Of a stretch of DNA of 64,000 bases, positions 47,033 through 55,329 are shown in pieces. Origin of the DNA: Luteolibacter pohnpeiensis (lineage in GTDB: Bacteria; Verrucomicrobiota; Verrucomicrobiia; Verrucomicrobiales; Akkermansiaceae); the NCBI RefSeq assembly GCF_016595435.1, contig NZ_JAENIJ010000015.1, positions 38,008-102,007 of the forward strand, given 5' to 3'. The notes beneath the pieces were generated by a model. That model made no database searches. It was not told where the DNA came from and was given only the letters and a program-made list of their open reading frames with translations. Positions within the stretch are counted from its first letter, which is position 1. Every line of letters starts with the position of its first letter. The translations under genes and the position numbers were made by a program.

Positions 47033-47470
47033 ATGAAGATTCAACATCACCGCCCACCTTATCGCCGATCCGGCTTCACCCTGCTCGAAATGGTCATCGT
47101 GCTTGGCATCATCGCCATGATCCTCGGGGGTGCGATTTTCTCGATGAAGAAAATCGGCAACGGAGCAAAAGTCAGCCAGGTTGGCGCGGACTTCACCGCT
47201 TTCGACAGTGCACTCCGGATGTACAAGTTGAATGCAGGAAACTACCCCAGCACCCAGCAAGGACTTCAGGCCCTCATGACCAAGCCAACCAATGCTCCTG
47301 TGCCACGCCGTTGGGCTCAAAACATGAACAAGATCCCTAACGATCCTTGGGGCAAACCATACATCTACCGCAATCCAGGCAAGAAAGACCCTACCGATTT
47401 TGAAATCGTAAGCGCAGGCCCGGACGGTCAGGAAAACACCGAAGATGATCTCTCCAGCCAAGACGAATAA
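47033..47470 (+). CDS. gspG: type II secretion major pseudopilin GspG
   Basis: Major pseudopilin, 145 residues. A short basic leader (MKIQHHRPPYRRSG) precedes the class III cleavage site and N-methylated Phe: FTLLEMVIVLGIIAMILGGA with Glu at +5. The C-terminal part is characteristic: LRMYKLNAGNYPSTQQGLQA, IPNDPWGKPYIYRNPGKKDP and IVSAGPDGQENTEDDL, which carries the GspG Ca-binding region. Processing needs a prepilin peptidase not found here. It is the first gene of a chain of overlapping genes, overlapping gspH by 26 bp. Confidence 0.95.
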   Translation: MKIQHHRPPYRRSGFTLLEMVIVLGIIAMILGGAIFSMKKIGNGAKVSQVGADFTAFDSALRMYKLNAGNYPSTQQGLQALMTKPTNAPVPRRWAQNMNKIPNDPWGKPYIYRNPGKKDPTDFEIVSAGPDGQENTEDDLSSQDE

Positions 47471-48014
47471 TTCTTCGCGAAACGGTTTCACGCTCATTGA
47501 AATCGTCATGGTCCTCGCCATCGCCGCCATGGTGACCGGTGGCGCAGTGGCCATGATGGTTTATTCTTCCAGTGAGCGAAAACTCAAGGATGCCAGTGGG
47601 GAAATCGAAGTTCTTGCCAAACGCGCCAGAACCATCGCCATCCTGCACCAAACTCCTTATGCACTGGAATTCATTCCAGGAATGGTCCGGCTCAAACCTT
47701 TGGTGGAAACCAATTCTGACCTGAGCAGCATCAGTTCGAACAGCAATGAAAACGAGGAAGGTTCAAACGGACCGGTTCATGAGGACCTGAAGATCGACAC
47801 TGACATCTCCATTTTCGTGCACGGATGGAACTCAACTCAATGGATTCCCATGGATTCCCGCAAACCGCAAGTCTGGCGGTTCGATCCGGATGGCCTATCC
47901 GAGCCGATTTCGGTCCGTCTCACCATCGGTAGTGGCGACAAAATGAGCTGGCAAGAAGACACCTACCATCCGCTTACCGCCTCAATCAGCGAAACCCAAT
48001 CGGAAACCCGATGA
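47445..48014 (+). CDS. gspH: GspH-like minor pseudopilin
   Basis: Minor pseudopilin, 189 residues. The prepilin signal NGFTLIEIVMVLAIAAMVTG has cleavage after Gly and Glu at +5. IEVLAKRARTIAILHQTPYA resembles GspH helix 1 and the following strand. The rest is variable, with an Asn/Ser/Glu-rich stretch (SSISSNSNENEEGSNG). Its ATG lies inside gspG, and its stop overlaps the gspI start (ATGA). The name rests on the position between G and I and on the signal. Confidence 0.82.
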   Translation: MISPAKTNNSSRNGFTLIEIVMVLAIAAMVTGGAVAMMVYSSSERKLKDASGEIEVLAKRARTIAILHQTPYALEFIPGMVRLKPLVETNSDLSSISSNSNENEEGSNGPVHEDLKIDTDISIFVHGWNSTQWIPMDSRKPQVWRFDPDGLSEPISVRLTIGSGDKMSWQEDTYHPLTASISETQSETR

Positions 48015-48430
48015 TTCTCACCCGTAACCATTCCAAGAAGCGCGGCTTCCTCCTGCTGGAGGTCGTCTTGGCTTTGGGAATTTTCGGCATCGCCGCCACC
48101 GGTTTTGCCGTTGCTCTGCACCGCATGGCCGATGCCGCAGATATGGCGCAACGCGAATTGCGCCTCACTCGGATTTTAGACGGCGCTCTGAAAGAAGCAC
48201 TGTCTCTTCCGACCCTGGATGAAGGCACCACGACCGTGGTCGTTCCTGATTCCGATGGCATGGAGCTGGACACCACGATTGAGCTGATGAGCGATCTTGA
48301 AAATAAGGACGGCCAAGCTCTCCAGGAAATGTATCACATCACTGTGACTGCCCACTGGTATGAAACCAGCGGCTGGCAGGAACGCTCCGTGGAAACCTGG
48401 CGCTACGGGCAAATGTATCAACCATCATGA
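48011..48430 (+). CDS. gspI: GspI-like minor pseudopilin
   Basis: 139 residues. The prepilin-type N-terminus KRGFLLLEVVLALGIFGIAA is cut after Gly, with Glu at +5. It is followed by GFAVALHRMADAADMAQREL and a short beta domain including YHITVTAHWYETSGWQERSV. In known systems GspI starts the pseudopilus tip with J and K. The start overlaps gspH and the end overlaps gspJ (ATGA both times), so expression is tightly coupled. Assigned by order and signal. Confidence 0.82.
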   Translation: MILTRNHSKKRGFLLLEVVLALGIFGIAATGFAVALHRMADAADMAQRELRLTRILDGALKEALSLPTLDEGTTTVVVPDSDGMELDTTIELMSDLENKDGQALQEMYHITVTAHWYETSGWQERSVETWRYGQMYQPS

Positions 48431-49158
48431 TCGTCAGCCCTCCAAGCCCTTCATCTTCCAGCCGCCATACCTCAGGTTTCACCCTGCTGGAGATGGTTCT
48501 GGCCATTCTTTTGCTGACGATGCTCGTCGGCATGGTGTTCGGCACTGCCCAATCGTCGCTGGCACTCGGCCATACGGTGGTTGAAAACCAAAATCAGGAA
48601 ATGCTGGAGCAGGCGTTCTTCGACCTCATGTCGGATCGGTTCGCCACGCTGCCCGGAGACACGCGGTTCGATCTCAAAGTCACGGATTCCGGCAAGCAAT
48701 ACCTCACCGACCTGACTCTCCAAAATGTCCCATTGGGTTTTACCTGGGGCGGTCAGCAAAAAATTGCCAAAGCCGTTCAAATTTCGACCGTTCCACAAAG
48801 CACCGGCTACCTGAATATCGTCCTTCGCTATTATGAAGACGAAATCCTCGAGGACACGAGCTCGGATCTCAGCAGCGCCAGCGTCATCAAACCTGAACCT
48901 TTCGCGGAAATCGTGTTGCTGCGAGATGTCCGGTTTTTTGAATGGAACCTGCTGGATGGCCGCACCATGGAATGGCAATATGACTGGGATTTGCAAGGCC
49001 GTCTCCCGCTGCAGGCGGAGTTGAGGCTAGCCTTCGGTGCCCAAGGCCCTGAAATCCGTCACGTTTTCTGGATTCCACCAAAGCAAAATCCGGAAACCTT
49101 TTTGCGCACGGTGCTGCAAAGTTCAGGATCTTCATCCCAACCGCGAGGAGGCTCATGA
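48427..49158 (+). CDS. gspJ: GspJ-like minor pseudopilin
   Basis: 243 residues. The prepilin signal SGFTLLEMVLAILLLTMLVG follows a 20-residue Ser-rich leader. QSSLALGHTVVENQNQEMLE continues the N-terminal helix. The globular part (IVLLRDVRFFEWNLLDGRTM) includes an aromatic strand common in GspJ. In T2SS tip complexes GspJ pairs with GspI and GspK, both adjacent here. Overlaps gspI and gspK by 4 bp each. Confidence 0.82.
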   Translation: MIVSPPSPSSSSRHTSGFTLLEMVLAILLLTMLVGMVFGTAQSSLALGHTVVENQNQEMLEQAFFDLMSDRFATLPGDTRFDLKVTDSGKQYLTDLTLQNVPLGFTWGGQQKIAKAVQISTVPQSTGYLNIVLRYYEDEILEDTSSDLSSASVIKPEPFAEIVLLRDVRFFEWNLLDGRTMEWQYDWDLQGRLPLQAELRLAFGAQGPEIRHVFWIPPKQNPETFLRTVLQSSGSSSQPRGGS

Positions 49159-50093
49159 GGAACAATCCCAGATTACACCGCCACCCGAGAGGCGTCGCTT
49201 TGATCGCAGTCATTTGGTTGATTGCGGTTCTTGCCATGGCCTGTATGGCCACACTCCGCGTCATCTCCTTTGATATGGAGCTTGCCACTTCCAAGGTGCA
49301 CGGAACCCGGGCCCTGCAAATCGCTGAAATGGGTATCGCCATCGGTTGCAATCCCTCGGTTGAACGGGATGACCCGTTGCTTCACCAACTCAATCAAGAC
49401 ACCGGGGAAGGGTTTGAAGTTGAAATCAAGTCCGAGGGCGCGCGCTTCAATCCAAACGTGATGCTCATGTCGAACGACACGTCATTGCTACGCAGCATCT
49501 TTATCGATTGGGGGCTTACGCTTGAGGAAGCACAAGCCCTGACCGACGCACTGACCGACTGGGTCGATGACAACGATGAAGTCAGCCTCAACGGCGCGGA
49601 GGAAACTTATTACAACAACATCGGCCGCATCAACCAGCCGTTCAACCGTCCCTTTTACAATCTGGAGGAAATGCGACTCGTCCGCGGCATGGATCAGGTC
49701 GAGCGCCTGAAACCCGATTGGCGCGATTGGTTCAGTGTATGGTCCGGCGGAAAGTTGGATGTGAATGAGGCGAGTGCAGAATTGATTGCCGCTGCCGCCG
49801 AATGCGCCGTCGAAGTCGCAAAAGTCATTCCACAAACCGTCGCTGGACCAGATGGCATCCGTGGCACGGATGATGATGTCCCCTTTCAAAGCGCAGAAGA
49901 TGCCCTGGTTATTCTGGGCAGTGGTGCCGCCCAGCGTGAGGACATCCTCGCCCGCTTCACCGCCAACGATCCAACCACCCGCATCGAAAGCACCGGATAC
50001 GCGTCTGGAGCCAAAAGAAAAATCACCGTCATTGTTGGCAGCCGTACCGGCCGACCAAGCCTTTATGATCGCATCGAAGAAATCGTCCCGTGA
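49155..50093 (+). CDS. gspK: GspK-like minor pseudopilin
   Basis: 312 residues. The N-terminus PRGVALIAVIWLIAVLAMAC is prepilin-like but lacks Glu at +5, the hallmark of GspK at the pseudopilus tip. Features shared with GspK: DTSLLRSIFIDWGLTLEEAQ, ALTDALTDWVDDNDEVSLNG (helix-hairpin-helix region), YNLEEMRLVRGMDQVERLKP and VNEASAELIAAAAECAVEVA. Length is in the family range. The stop overlaps the GTG of gspL (GTGA). Confidence 0.88.
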   Translation: MRNNPRLHRHPRGVALIAVIWLIAVLAMACMATLRVISFDMELATSKVHGTRALQIAEMGIAIGCNPSVERDDPLLHQLNQDTGEGFEVEIKSEGARFNPNVMLMSNDTSLLRSIFIDWGLTLEEAQALTDALTDWVDDNDEVSLNGAEETYYNNIGRINQPFNRPFYNLEEMRLVRGMDQVERLKPDWRDWFSVWSGGKLDVNEASAELIAAAAECAVEVAKVIPQTVAGPDGIRGTDDDVPFQSAEDALVILGSGAAQREDILARFTANDPTTRIESTGYASGAKRKITVIVGSRTGRPSLYDRIEEIVP

Positions 50094-51349
50094 GTAACAA
50101 GAAAACCTCTGAAATCAACCTTCTTATCCCAGGCGAAGTCGGCTGGGAAATTTGGCACGGCTCACCTGAGAAGGGATTTTCCCTCAAAGAAGCCACCCAA
50201 GTCACGCATGCCAGCGAGCTCGATCATATTCCATCGGGCGACATCACGCTCTTGTTCCCAGTGAAATCGATCACTGCGATCCCAATGCGTGTCGCCAGCA
50301 CTGATGAGGCGCTTTTTGAAGACCTCGCCGGACTGCATGCTGAACGACTTGGCCTACGCCCTGATCCGATGGCTGGGCAGCTCACGGACCAATTCGTCAT
50401 CAGCCAGGATCCTGAAAACACCGCACTTCTGTCAGTTCTTTTACGAGTCCCGGAGGATGGAGACCTGCCAGCACGTGGTCCGAAGGAATTCGATGTTTCG
50501 GCACGCGCTCTCCCCATCGACGGAGATTCCATCGCCCTGTGGAAGGAATTCGGCCGTTGGGTGTTTGCCTTTTCCTACCAAGGAAAATTGGTTTACTGCC
50601 AGGCAACCTCGTTCACCTCAGCCTCACCAGAAGAAGAGCTCATCCGCGACATTCGCCTCGCCCTGATCCAACTTTCCTTGCAGGGGATCGAGCTCGAACC
50701 AAAGGAAATCCGTCTCTGGGGGAATCCTGAGGTTGTAAGTGCTGGCGCTCTCACCGGTGCCTTCAGCGCTAGCGAAGTCCAGATCTCCCCTCGCCCGACT
50801 CCTCATCTGCCTACTCCTGCCAGTAAATTGCTGCCAGCAGATGTTCGGGCCGCGCGGCGGGAAGCAAAACGTCGCCAGAACATTCAGCTCGCCGTAGGCG
50901 CGGTCGCGCTCGTCTATCTGTGCCTCATCGGTTGGTACGCCTATGGTCTATGGAGCGATCTTTCGGATACCAAACGCCTCACCGCTTTGGCGAAGGAAGC
51001 CGAGCCGGAAGGCAAGCTTTACGAGGATTATGTAACACGCTGGGATGAATTGGCCCCCGCCATCGAAGTTCAAAACATCCCGGTCGACATTTTGAATCGT
51101 ATCGCCAATTGCGCCCCAGCAAATAGCGGCCTCAAACTGCGTAGCGCTGATATCTCCGCCGCAGAAATCAAAATCACGGGCGAGGCCCAACAGCCAGCAG
51201 CCATCAACCAATTCAACCTGGCGCTTCACAAAAGCAATGATCTCGCGAATTTCGAATGGCAAACCCCCGAACCGAACCAGTCCAACCGTGGCTGGGAGTT
51301 CACTTATACGGCCACAAATCCTGCGATGACACCGAATACTCAACCTTGA
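50090..51349 (+). CDS. gspL: GspL-like inner-membrane assembly protein
   Basis: 419 residues, GTG start. The N-terminal ~230 residues form a cytoplasmic actin-like domain seen in GspL/PilM (EINLLIPGEVGWEIWHGSPE; RDIRLALIQLSLQGIELEPK). A basic stretch (RAARREAKRRQN) precedes one membrane helix, IQLAVGAVALVYLCLIGWYA. The periplasmic C-terminal part (SADISAAEIKITGEAQQPAA) resembles the ferredoxin-like fold of PilN/GspL. In working systems GspL recruits the GspE ATPase, which is not in this window. Assignment relies on topology and operon position. Confidence 0.75.
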   Translation: MSNKKTSEINLLIPGEVGWEIWHGSPEKGFSLKEATQVTHASELDHIPSGDITLLFPVKSITAIPMRVASTDEALFEDLAGLHAERLGLRPDPMAGQLTDQFVISQDPENTALLSVLLRVPEDGDLPARGPKEFDVSARALPIDGDSIALWKEFGRWVFAFSYQGKLVYCQATSFTSASPEEELIRDIRLALIQLSLQGIELEPKEIRLWGNPEVVSAGALTGAFSASEVQISPRPTPHLPTPASKLLPADVRAARREAKRRQNIQLAVGAVALVYLCLIGWYAYGLWSDLSDTKRLTALAKEAEPEGKLYEDYVTRWDELAPAIEVQNIPVDILNRIANCAPANSGLKLRSADISAAEIKITGEAQQPAAINQFNLALHKSNDLANFEWQTPEPNQSNRGWEFTYTATNPAMTPNTQP

Positions 51350-51365
51350 GCAACAAATCCTCATC

Positions 51366-51387
51366 GCTGTGGTTTTAACCACGCAGC
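51366..51387 (+). promoter_or_regulatory. hairpin in the gspL-gspM gap
   Basis: GCTGTGGTT pairs with AACCACGCAGC (2-nt bulge) in the 60-bp gap between gspL and gspM, the one sizeable intergenic gap in the first seven genes of the operon. No T-run follows. It may be an mRNA processing or stability element. Confidence 0.3.
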
Positions 51388-51409
51388 CATTCCTTCTTAA
51401 ATTGTAACT

Positions 51410-51946
51410 ATGTCCTCCCGGGAAAAAAAACTCCTGATCTACTTCGCCGCAGCTGGATTCATTGTCCTCAACTTCATTGGGTTCAACTTCCTGTCCAGTA
51501 AGAAAATGGAAGTTCAAAAAGCACGGAATCAAGCCGTCAGCGAACTGGATAAAGCAGAAATGTTCCGGTCAAACAGCGCCCAGGTCAGTGAAGAAATGGA
51601 ATGGCTGGCACAACATGAGCCAGAACCCAAACCCTATCAGGAAGTCCAGACTGCTCTTCAACAATTAGTCGACCGCGAAATCAATGCTACCGGCCTAACC
51701 CTCAAACCAGCCTCAGAGAAATTCCTACCTGCGAACGACAGCGGCACTCATTACCATCGTGCTCAAATCCAGGTTTCCGTGACAGGAACCAATGAAGCTC
51801 TCATCCGCTGGTTTGATCGAATGAATATTCCTGAAGCTTTCCGTGCCGCGACTCAGATTCGGGTTTCTCCAAATCGCGAGGATGACACCAAAATCGATTG
51901 CACTGCAATTGTCGAGCAATGGTTCGTCCCACCACCATCCTACTGA
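51410..51946 (+). CDS. gspM: GspM/PilO-like inner-membrane protein
   Basis: 178 residues, bitopic. A short N-terminal tail (MSSREKK) and the membrane helix LLIYFAAAGFIVLNFIGFNF come first. A coiled-coil segment (KKMEVQKARNQAVSELDKAE) follows, then a small periplasmic alpha/beta domain (YHRAQIQVSVTGTNEALIRW ... FRAATQIRVSPNREDDTKID). This is the GspM/PilO layout, the partner of GspL. The name is inferred from topology and position. The next gene begins 24 bp later. Confidence 0.72.
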   Translation: MSSREKKLLIYFAAAGFIVLNFIGFNFLSSKKMEVQKARNQAVSELDKAEMFRSNSAQVSEEMEWLAQHEPEPKPYQEVQTALQQLVDREINATGLTLKPASEKFLPANDSGTHYHRAQIQVSVTGTNEALIRWFDRMNIPEAFRAATQIRVSPNREDDTKIDCTAIVEQWFVPPPSY

Positions 51947-51969
51947 TTCCAACTAAAACCGCTACGCTC

Positions 51970-52596
51970 ATGAAATCGATTTCAATAGGCACCATCGCTT
52001 TTGTCGGTATGGCCACGCTGCTTTCTGCTGAAGTTCCTCGCAAAGCCCCGATCACCCGCTACACCAAGCTTTGGACTGAATCCCTCTTCACCACCAAACC
52101 GCCGCCACTGACCGCTCAAGAGGAAAAAAACCCGCTTGAGGATTACACCTTGGCTGGCATTTCTCCAATTTCAGATGGCTACCGGATCACGGTCCTGAAC
52201 CGGAAAAACCCTGAAGATCGCATCAGCTTTGATAGCAACGATTCGAAGGCCGCTTTCAAGTTGGTTTCGGTAAAAAAAGGAGATCGCCCCATGGACACCG
52301 TGGTACGCCTATCAGCGGGGAGTAAAACGGGAACCGTGCGCTTCGAGCCTGAGCTGCTTACTTTAAAAGCAGCACCGATCCAGCAACCAAACAATCCCAA
52401 CCCTAACGCCGCCCAGTTGCCACCGGGGGTTACCAACAATGCGAATCAAAATGCCAACAACGGCAATGTCCGCCAACCTCGTCCACGCGCAGTCCCACCT
52501 CCAACCACTGGCACCTCCAACTCAAGAGGTCAAAACAACAACGGCACCCAACGCCAGCAGGGTAACAACACACGCCAAGAGCGGCGCGGTCGCTAA
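51970..52596 (+). CDS. exported GspC/PilP-position protein with Asn/Gln/Pro-rich tail
   Basis: 208 residues. Signal peptide MKSISIGTIAFVGMATLLSA. A small beta domain follows (NPLEDYTLAGISPISDGYRI; TVLNRKNPEDRISF) that is reminiscent of the GspC homology region or PilP, the periplasmic piece contacting the secretin N0 domain. The last ~70 residues are Asn/Gln/Pro/Arg-rich (PNNPNPNAAQLPPG; GTQRQQGNNTRQERRGR) and likely disordered. There is no membrane helix beyond the signal, unlike GspC. Gene order M - this - D supports a linker role. An upstream in-frame ATG at 51898 lies inside gspM and is less likely. Confidence 0.65.
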   Translation: MKSISIGTIAFVGMATLLSAEVPRKAPITRYTKLWTESLFTTKPPPLTAQEEKNPLEDYTLAGISPISDGYRITVLNRKNPEDRISFDSNDSKAAFKLVSVKKGDRPMDTVVRLSAGSKTGTVRFEPELLTLKAAPIQQPNNPNPNAAQLPPGVTNNANQNANNGNVRQPRPRAVPPPTTGTSNSRGQNNNGTQRQQGNNTRQERRGR

Positions 52597-52628
52597 TTCA
52601 ACTCATATTCTCAACTCGTCATTCCTCC

Positions 52629-55052
52629 ATGTCACGTTTCCGTTCACTTTCATTGCCCATTGTTGCCTTAGGCGTTGTTGCCTCAGCCAGCGCTCAAGAG
52701 CCACCGTTGATTCAACCACAGACTCCTCCTGGCACGCAAAGACCCGGTGCGGTCCAGCCACCACAACCTGGCGCGCAGCCCAATGCCGAACAGGTAAAAA
52801 ATGACGTCCCTCTGGCGGAAACACTGATTACCAACGACATCACGGAGCCAAAACTCACCGGAGCCGATCTCGCGATGCTGTATCGGAAATACACCGGTCA
52901 CCGTGTGATTGTTTCCTCTACCGCAGCTCAGGCGGAGTTCGCCTTTGTCCAAGAAGCAAGCCCTTCGGATCCCCTCACTTTTGCAGAAGCAGCTTCGCTT
53001 CTACAAAAAGCCGCCATCCTCGAAGGTTTCGTATTCGTCCCGGACCCAGTTGATCCGAACCTGGAGACACTGACCTATGGCACTGCTGCAAAGCCAATCG
53101 CTGCTCCAGTTTATAACGAAGGAGATACGCTTCCAGATGGCGATACCATCATCTCCTATGTGATGCATTTCCAATACCTGAAGCCGGATTCGGTGCAGCA
53201 GGTATTTCAAAACGTTTTGGGACAATACAGTGCGGTAGGAACGGTCTCTGCCGTTGCCAACGCTTCAGCGGTGATTATTACGGAAAAAACTTCGTTGATC
53301 CGCCGCCTGATTGATCTGAAAGCAGAAATCGACAAACCGTCCTCGCAGATCAGCAGCCGCTTCTTCGATGTTCGCTTCGCCGATGTCACCGAATTGGCGG
53401 AAACACTGAACACGCTCCTCACGACCCAGCAATCGACTCAACGATCCGCTGGCATTCAACGTTCCGGAAATGCCCAGCAAGCCGTGAACGGTGCTCCAGC
53501 CGGGGCGATTCCACAAGTCGCAGGCCAAAGCAGTGGCGGCGGTGAGGAGTCCCCGCCTCAAATCATTGCTGATGCACGGACCAACCGCATCTTTGCCATG
53601 GGCCGCCCTGTTGACCTGCTGTTCATCGAAGGTCTGGTGCGCCAGTTCGACACCGAAACGGATCAGCGCAACTTCCTGCGCCGGAAACTCAAATTCCTGA
53701 CAGTCGCCGATTTCCTTCCGGTAGCTGAAAATGCTCTGAACCGAGCATTCGGCAGCACGGACGATGCCAGTGCCACAGGTGGCGCAAGTGGTTCTGGTAC
53801 GGCAGGTAGCACCACCAGCAGTGCACGCAATGGAACTTCGAGCAGCACGAACAGCAATGTTTCGCTTGGTGGTGGCACGTCAGGTAGCTCCGGTAGCGGC
53901 AGTTCCGGCAGCGGTACCTCACTAAGCGACTTGGACATCCCAACCGCACCTACTCCTCTCCTCGTCGGTCGAACCCTTCTGGTTGCTGATAACATCACCA
54001 ACTCGCTGGTCGTTCAAGGTCCACCATCGGGCGTGGAAATCATCGAAAAGCTATTGGATGAACTCGATGTCAAAGAAGATCAGGTCATGATTTCCTGCGT
54101 CTTCGCTCAATTGAATGCCACCGATGGATACAGCTTTGGTGTCGATTATTCGAAGACCTTGGGCGGCAGTTCTTATGCGGTCCGTGGAGGCAGCGGCAGC
54201 GGAGCCAGTTTCACGACAGACACGTTAGGCATCAACACGGATGCCCTAAGCCCGAACAACGGACTCAGCGCCTATGGAATGATCGGCAACAACTTGGAAA
54301 TCTATCTGAACGCCAAACAGAACGATTCCAATTTCAAGGTTCTCTCCAGACCAACGATCTTCACCTCCAACAATAAGCGCGGCGCAATCCTGAGCGGCAC
54401 CCAAATTGCCATCCCGACCAATAGTTACACGACTGGTACCTCAGCAAGTTCCAGCACCAACTTCGAATACAAGGATGTCGCTCTGAAACTGGAAGTGGTG
54501 CCATCGATCAACTCGGAAGATAACATCAAAATGCAGATCTACCTCACCAGTGATGATGTGGGTAACGATCGCCAGGTTGGAACGGATGATAATAGCTATT
54601 TCATCCCTGATATTCTCAAGCGCGAGCTGATCACCACGGTCATCGTGCCGAACCACGAGACTGTCGTTCTGGGTGGCTTGATCACTGAGAACCGGACGGA
54701 TAGCCGAAGTGGCATTCCCGTTCTGCATCGGATTCCCCTTATCGGGCCTTTGTTCGGAACCGATACCAAGGAAAAGGATCGGACCGAGCTGCTGATCTTT
54801 ATCCAACCATCGATCGTGGATGACCCACAAAGCCTTGATAACGCGCACATCGACATGACATCGCGTTACAAGATCTCTGAAGACACCTTGAAGTTCGCCA
54901 ATGGCCCGGGAGTGCTCCCACCCAACGACACGGTAACAACGGATAAGGGTGGTGCCCCATCATCCACCACGCCGGCCGCAGTGCCTCAGAAAAAATACAA
55001 TGCCATCACCCCACCGGACTACGATCCGAACAGTTCGAAGTACTCCCACTAA
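52629..55052 (+). CDS. gspD: type II secretion secretin GspD
   Basis: Outer-membrane secretin, 807 residues. Signal peptide ~1-22 (ends ASASAQ). A Pro/Gln-rich stretch (~25-55) precedes the N0 domain (LAMLYRKYTGHRVIVSSTAA), N1 (YVMHFQYLKPDSVQQVFQNV) and N2 (SSRFFDVRFADVTELAETLN). A Ser/Gly/Thr-rich linker at ~378-436 separates off N3 and the secretin core (LGGLITENRTDSRSGIPVLH, RIPLIGPLFGTDTKEKDRTE, LLIFIQPSIV), the hallmark C-gate region. An ~80-residue C-terminal tail follows. No pilotin gene is adjacent. A strong terminator lies 157 bp after the stop. Confidence 0.94.
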   Translation: MSRFRSLSLPIVALGVVASASAQEPPLIQPQTPPGTQRPGAVQPPQPGAQPNAEQVKNDVPLAETLITNDITEPKLTGADLAMLYRKYTGHRVIVSSTAAQAEFAFVQEASPSDPLTFAEAASLLQKAAILEGFVFVPDPVDPNLETLTYGTAAKPIAAPVYNEGDTLPDGDTIISYVMHFQYLKPDSVQQVFQNVLGQYSAVGTVSAVANASAVIITEKTSLIRRLIDLKAEIDKPSSQISSRFFDVRFADVTELAETLNTLLTTQQSTQRSAGIQRSGNAQQAVNGAPAGAIPQVAGQSSGGGEESPPQIIADARTNRIFAMGRPVDLLFIEGLVRQFDTETDQRNFLRRKLKFLTVADFLPVAENALNRAFGSTDDASATGGASGSGTAGSTTSSARNGTSSSTNSNVSLGGGTSGSSGSGSSGSGTSLSDLDIPTAPTPLLVGRTLLVADNITNSLVVQGPPSGVEIIEKLLDELDVKEDQVMISCVFAQLNATDGYSFGVDYSKTLGGSSYAVRGGSGSGASFTTDTLGINTDALSPNNGLSAYGMIGNNLEIYLNAKQNDSNFKVLSRPTIFTSNNKRGAILSGTQIAIPTNSYTTGTSASSSTNFEYKDVALKLEVVPSINSEDNIKMQIYLTSDDVGNDRQVGTDDNSYFIPDILKRELITTVIVPNHETVVLGGLITENRTDSRSGIPVLHRIPLIGPLFGTDTKEKDRTELLIFIQPSIVDDPQSLDNAHIDMTSRYKISEDTLKFANGPGVLPPNDTVTTDKGGAPSSTTPAAVPQKKYNAITPPDYDPNSSKYSH

Positions 55053-55329
55053 GATCTGAATTCGAAAAAATCTGAACTGATTTTGAACAACCTGAGGAGA
55101 CAACGGTCTATAACCCTGAAAACCAAAGCTAAGTTTGTGTTTTCATGTAAGGGTGAACAGCAGTTGTCAGCTTCTCCATGCGACACCGTATGAGGTTGTG
55201 AACAACTTGGCCGCCGGGGTGGGTGCCCCGGCGGCCTTTCTTTTTTGAATTCGGTAGGTCGATCCATCTGTAGAGCGACCCTCTAGGCCGCGCGACCTTG
55301 TTAGCGGAATTCTCCTATACCGCCTCGCC
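55053..55329. other. 277-bp intergenic region between gspD and speA
   Basis: Convergent gene ends. It contains the strong hairpin terminator (55209-55246) and, 95 bp before it, a TATAAC box at 55109-55114 with TTGAAC 20 bp upstream (spacing too long for a good sigma-70 promoter). If that promoter worked it would make an RNA of ~125 nt ending at the terminator. No coding potential seen. Confidence 0.4.
55209..55246 (+). terminator. strong intrinsic terminator of the secretion operon
   Basis: Perfect 11-bp GC-rich stem GGCCGCCGGGG/CCCCGGCGGCC with loop TGGGTG, followed by TTTCTTTTTT. Confidence 0.9.
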
